DNA of 17,152 bases. Origin: Lachnospiraceae bacterium (GTDB taxonomy: Bacteria > Bacillota_A > Clostridia > Lachnospirales > Lachnospiraceae). The first letter of the stretch is position 1. Each line of letters begins with the position of its first letter. Positions 14,001-17,152 of this stretch are shown in pieces. The stretch is taken from the NCBI GenBank assembly GCA_009911175.1, contig QXWX01000123.1:1-17152 (forward strand), in the 5' to 3' direction. The notes below the pieces were generated by a model that made no database searches, was not told the DNA's origin, and saw nothing but the letters and a program-made list of their open reading frames with translations. The translations under genes and the position numbers were made by a program.

Positions 14001-14897
14001 TTACTTCCGTCTGCGCTCCCTATCCTCTGCCATTGCCATCTGCTGTGCAGGTTTTCCACTCCGCTTTGCAATCTCTGCCTGTTTGCGGCGCAGCTTTGCC
14101 AGGACTGATACCCTGCCATTTTTCCCTTTTGGGGACATATTATTCCGCCTGCCGTCAATCATGTTGTAATTCTGTTCTTCATCTATCTCGGAACTGCGGA
14201 GATACTCCCCATTCTCCATATATTTCTGCCAGTTTTCAAGAGGCGGCTTATCCATAGCATTGCCGGATTGCGTCTGGATATTCCCATCGGGTATTTCCTG
14301 TTTTTGCAGCTCTGCGGTAAGCTGCGGCAGATTGAGGTAATCCTTAATCTGCTGTAAGGCCGTCTGGCCAAAACCCTGATATGTATGGTCTACAATTATC
14401 TTCCCTTCTTCATCCAACACAACCCATGCCACTTCTTTTCCATAGGTTTCATGCTCCATCAGGAAGAACTGCCTGCCTTCTATCATAATGCTGTCAAAGG
14501 CAAGCCATTTCCCCTCCTTCCCCTTGATGTGGAAATCTGTTGTATCAAGAGACACAAGTGTGCCGGACGAACTTATCCGGATAAACCCGGCTATGACAGT
14601 AAACCCCTCTTTTTCAACATAGTAAGAAGTCACAACACCGTCCTTATTCAAAACAAGCACATCGCTGACGCTGATCGAATGCCCGTGGAATGTCCTTGGC
14701 AGCTTCTCATTGAAACGCTTGCGGATCTGTCCTGGCTCGTCCTCCGGCTGCATCCGTGCCAGGTACACCTGCTCATAATCCATATACTGTATCTGGATTC
14801 CCTTCTCCTGCAGCGCACTGTAAGGCCGAAACCGTATCTGCCTGTTTTCTGGGATATTTTTAAGCTGGTAGACTGCAAATTGGTTCACATCCATCAT
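14001..14897 (-). CDS. YodL-domain protein with LPD28-like and DUF4316-like parts
   Basis: A 298-residue accessory protein of conjugative elements. The YodL domain covers about 8-105 (YQLKNIPENRQIRFRPYS, and VSDVLVLNKDG). Residues 110-190 (SIMIEGRQFFLMEHETYG, then AWVVLDEEGKIIVDHTYQGFG) resemble the polyvalent-protein domain LPD28. The C-terminus (240-298) has NYNMIDGRRNNM and a basic helix VLAKLRRKQAEIAKR, as in DUF4316. No catalytic role is established for these domains; they recur in large phage and ICE proteins thought to act in the new host. It starts at the ATGATG that overlaps the previous stop, behind GGAGG, and ends the operon. Confidence 0.85.
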   Translation of the reverse strand: MMDVNQFAVYQLKNIPENRQIRFRPYSALQEKGIQIQYMDYEQVYLARMQPEDEPGQIRKRFNEKLPRTFHGHSISVSDVLVLNKDGVVTSYYVEKEGFTVIAGFIRISSSGTLVSLDTTDFHIKGKEGKWLAFDSIMIEGRQFFLMEHETYGKEVAWVVLDEEGKIIVDHTYQGFGQTALQQIKDYLNLPQLTAELQKQEIPDGNIQTQSGNAMDKPPLENWQKYMENGEYLRSSEIDEEQNYNMIDGRRNNMSPKGKNGRVSVLAKLRRKQAEIAKRSGKPAQQMAMAEDRERRRK

Positions 14898-15124
14898 TCG
14901 TCCTCCGCCAGTTCCTCTTTGTACGGTTCCAAATCCATGTTTAAAAATGCTTCATCCGTAAGGAACCATAGCTTTTCCAGTGTGCTGTTAATAAGTGCGA
15001 GCATTTCTTCATCCCTGCCGATGTAGGGGATCACATTATGTATTTCCTCCATGGTTGCCTGCCTGCTTTCCTTCTGGAACATTGCCATCAGGAAATATTC
15101 ATTTTCCTCAAACCTCACCATCAT
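14894..15124 (-). CDS. Transposon-transfer assisting protein (TTRAP family)
   Basis: A 76-residue acidic helical protein matching the TTRAP family of conjugative transposons: start MVRFEENEYFLMAMF, middle ESRQATMEEIHNVIPYI, end LEKLWFLTDEAF. The family is named after transfer, but its mechanism is unknown. It begins at an ATGATG overlapping the stop of the polyvalent-protein gene, with GGAGA upstream, and its own stop overlaps the YodL start. Translation of the three genes is thus coupled. Confidence 0.85.
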   Translation of the reverse strand: MMVRFEENEYFLMAMFQKESRQATMEEIHNVIPYIGRDEEMLALINSTLEKLWFLTDEAFLNMDLEPYKEELAEDE

Positions 15125-16821
15125 AATTCCGGTTCTCCTTTCTTCTTTGCCTGTGCCTTCTGCCGCTGTTTTTCCTGTCCCGGCTTTTCCTTCTCCTGTG
15201 CTTTCATCCTTGCCTGCCGTTCCCGGAGGGCATTTAAGACAGACTGCTTCTTGCTGCCGCCGGATATGGCTCTGTCTGTTTTGGGGGCATTTTCAGCCGC
15301 TTTTTTCAGTTCTGCAGACTGCTTTTCCAATACCTCTGTATCTCCAACAGATTTCCGTACCTCTGTAACTGGATTCCTGCTTTCTTCCATCTGAACAGCT
15401 TTTCCTTCCTTTACCTCTGGCATTGGCTGTTGCGGTTCTTCTGCTTTCTCTACCAATTCCGATACATCCTGCTCCGGCCTCCGTTCCAAAAGGATTGCCT
15501 CCATATCCGCAATCGCTTTCTGCACTAAGGGGCTGTCCCGGTATTGAGGGATTTCATTGATAAATTCCGTCTGCATTTCTCCCATTACCATCAAATCAAA
15601 ATTTCCGTCATAGATGCTGCCGTCCTCCAAGCGGAAGCCGATCCCCTTAATGCCATTCATCCTCTCTGCAGGAATTTTCTCATACAGCTCCATCGCTTCC
15701 TGCAATGTTTTCAGCCGCTCATGGTATTCCCCCAGCACAGGAAATTCCGTACATTCCGCCACATAATACGTAATGATTGCCTCCTGCTCTGTCTGTTTGT
15801 TGTTTTTAGGAATCTCCATATGGCTTTGTTTTTCGTCCAGATATTCTTCCGCACTTTTTAAGTATTCCTCCAACGTCCCCGTCTTTTCCATAGAGATTGG
15901 ATTGATGTCAACCAGGATTCCCGCTATCTTTAAACCTCCCTCATGTAATGTATTGAAAAAAGCATCCTCTTTTAAATCGCCGCTGTAAGACACTACAACA
16001 TCTATATCTGAGCCTTCATGGTACATTCCTTCCCTGGAACGGCTCCCAAATACCCTTGCGCCAAGCAGCTCCACCTCCTCCGACAGCCCCATTTCATCAA
16101 TCTGCGCCTGAGCATAGCAGAGTACAGTTTCCTCTATCCCTGCACGGCTTTGGCCGTTTAACGCAGGCTCCGGCTCTGTCATATCAGAAACCAGCGGCAG
16201 CTTCCCCTTCTCCGTTTCTTTCACCTGTGCTTTCTGCAGATCTTCCTGTGCCGCCGTTTCCGCTTTTCCCTGCAATTCCTCATAATCCATGACCTTACAC
16301 GCTGTTATAGAGATCCCTTCATCAGAAAGGATTTCTTCCATCGCTTCACCAATGGAAATATCCGGATTGTCATACACGCCTCCGTCAATCTCCCGGAAAT
16401 CCTTACCGTAAATTGTATAATCATAGCCGTCAGAAACAGTCTGGATGGAAAAATAGCCTTTTCCGGTCTGGTATGCAATTTCAGCATCACAATTGTCGAG
16501 ATATTCTTTTGCTTTCTGCGATGCCGACATCGTTTCCTCACGCACCCATGTCCCACTCAGGGAATATTTTTCTATGTCCGTAAGCGTTTCTATCCCATTC
16601 CTGCACTCAATCAGGGACATTCTGGAGGGCGGCTGTTCGCTGCTCTCCATGCCAAGCCGCTTATCCACATGGTTCGGAATCTCATGGTAGGCAGTGACTG
16701 CCGTATCCATATCTGAAAAATACTGATATGCCCTTTCCGCTTTGCTGCCATCAGCATTCTGTATGACATAGTATTGTGCAATGAATGGCGTTTCCGGCTC
16801 CGCCTTCATCTCTATTGTCAC
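15121..16821 (-). CDS. Polyvalent protein with embedded nucleotidyltransferase and LPD16 domain
   Basis: A 566-residue multidomain cytoplasmic protein. Residues 12-110 and 111-190 are two small domains common in ICE proteins (the second around SIQTVSDGYDYTIYGKDF). Residues 228-330 form a Pol beta-type nucleotidyltransferase of the MNT group, with G259-S260, D272-x-D274 in GSDIDVVV, and the third acidic residue D305 in ILVDINPIS. Residues 348-447 match LPD16 (MNGIKGIGFRLEDGSIYDG). The tail (450-566) is Lys/Glu/Gln-rich and disordered, with a basic patch NALRERQARMKAQEK. The catalytic triad is complete, so nucleotide transfer to protein or RNA is plausible; the target is unknown. It starts at a GTG seven bases after the previous stop, with a weak ribosome site; a methionine four codons later is the alternative. 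Confidence 0.82.
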   Translation of the reverse strand: MTIEMKAEPETPFIAQYYVIQNADGSKAERAYQYFSDMDTAVTAYHEIPNHVDKRLGMESSEQPPSRMSLIECRNGIETLTDIEKYSLSGTWVREETMSASQKAKEYLDNCDAEIAYQTGKGYFSIQTVSDGYDYTIYGKDFREIDGGVYDNPDISIGEAMEEILSDEGISITACKVMDYEELQGKAETAAQEDLQKAQVKETEKGKLPLVSDMTEPEPALNGQSRAGIEETVLCYAQAQIDEMGLSEEVELLGARVFGSRSREGMYHEGSDIDVVVSYSGDLKEDAFFNTLHEGGLKIAGILVDINPISMEKTGTLEEYLKSAEEYLDEKQSHMEIPKNNKQTEQEAIITYYVAECTEFPVLGEYHERLKTLQEAMELYEKIPAERMNGIKGIGFRLEDGSIYDGNFDLMVMGEMQTEFINEIPQYRDSPLVQKAIADMEAILLERRPEQDVSELVEKAEEPQQPMPEVKEGKAVQMEESRNPVTEVRKSVGDTEVLEKQSAELKKAAENAPKTDRAISGGSKKQSVLNALRERQARMKAQEKEKPGQEKQRQKAQAKKKGEPEL

Positions 16822-16827
16822 GCCTGT

Positions 16828-17049
16828 TTATTTTTCATCATAATCCGTCTTAATCCGTACCGTTATAAGCATAACTTTCCGCACGAGCCTTTCGTACAGT
16901 TCCCTGTTGAATCTGCCTTCCTCAATGCTAAGCCTTGCCATGTACGGCTTGAACAGCCGAATCACCTCCTGCATAGCAAAATAATCGCCATTTACTGCCT
17001 TTTCCAGTGTTTCAAAGGAAATGTCCCTGTCTTTAAATTTATTCTCCAT
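16828..17049 (-). CDS. HTH_16-type conjugative-transposon protein
   Basis: A 73-residue protein of the helix-turn-helix family found in Tn916-like elements (relatives of Tn916 Orf7/Orf8). The sequence has the usual plan: ETLEKAVNGDYFAMQEVIRLF, split here at about residues 14-34, then YMARLSIEEGRFN and a final helix ELYERLVRKVMLI. It resembles the start of a sigma-70 region 2. The ribosome site GGAGGG is eight bases before the ATG. Its first 11 bases overlap the end of the sigma-like gene upstream, so the pair is likely coupled and probably regulates the element. Confidence 0.8.
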   Translation of the reverse strand: MENKFKDRDISFETLEKAVNGDYFAMQEVIRLFKPYMARLSIEEGRFNRELYERLVRKVMLITVRIKTDYDEK

Positions 17050-17152
17050 GACACATTCCCTCCACCAGCCACCGGAGTGTTTTTACCGTATCATTCCTCC
17101 ATTTGCAGACAGTGCTTTTTGCCAGACCGAGGATTCCCCCAATCTCCCTGTC
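17039..17152 (-). CDS. Sigma-70-like HTH protein, C-terminal part (cut by window edge)
   Basis: The last 37 codons of a gene entering from the right edge: DREIGGILGL, then AKSTVCKWRNDT, ending LVEGMCHGE. This is a helix-turn-helix like sigma factor region 4, with the pattern expected of the small sigma-like regulators in Tn916/Tn1549-type elements. The stop lies inside the start of the HTH_16 gene. Function and start cannot be judged from this piece. Confidence 0.72.
   Translation of the reverse strand, partial: DREIGGILGLAKSTVCKWRNDTVKTLRWLVEGMCHGE

Noticed and set aside
14385..15026. 213-codon plus-strand frame
   Set aside because: It is antisense to the YodL and TTRAP genes, which have families, ribosome sites and coupling; this frame has none.

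Overview
The window looks like part of a low-to-medium GC Firmicute genome, most likely a gut Lachnospiraceae relative. This rests on the strong AGGAGG-type ribosome sites, the CD1871A-type mini-protein, and a mobile-element module of the Tn916/Tn1549 conjugative-transposon type. No rRNA, tRNA or CRISPR array was seen.

Left part (1-4211) is chromosome-like. A minus-strand operon encodes a 46-residue membrane CXXC protein that is easily missed (2090-2230), an integral-membrane 4Fe-4S polyferredoxin, and a secreted lipoprotein thioredoxin (TlpA/ResA type). Divergently, an OmpR-type response regulator and its histidine kinase overlap by ATGA. The two units share an intergenic region with a perfect palindrome and overlapping promoter signals, so the two-component system probably controls the redox operon. 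I infer that the operon moves electrons across the membrane to extracytoplasmic thiols.

Middle part (4212-9064) is a scrapyard of rearranged pieces. It holds an in-frame chimera of an OmpR winged-helix domain with the C-terminal part of an IS110 transposase, an MmcQ/YjbR gene with its own promoter, and a conjugation-type lysozyme-CHAP cell-wall hydrolase whose 5' end is cut. A foreign GC-rich segment follows, with the tail of a probable transposase, an intact ExeA/TnsC-like ATPase and the head of a third gene. Next comes an AT-rich membrane-protein gene that has lost its 5' end.

Right part (9065-17152) is a mobilisation and accessory module. A 535-base non-coding stretch with five palindromes is a candidate transfer origin. 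It precedes mobC and a MOBP-type relaxase on the plus strand, closed by a bidirectional terminator. Facing it on the minus strand is a train that starts at the right edge: a sigma-like HTH gene (cut by the window), an HTH_16 protein, a large polyvalent protein with an embedded nucleotidyltransferase domain, a TTRAP protein and a YodL protein, with tight coupling and a strong terminator at the end. A separately promoted Rpn-family nuclease gene and two genes of unknown function come after it.
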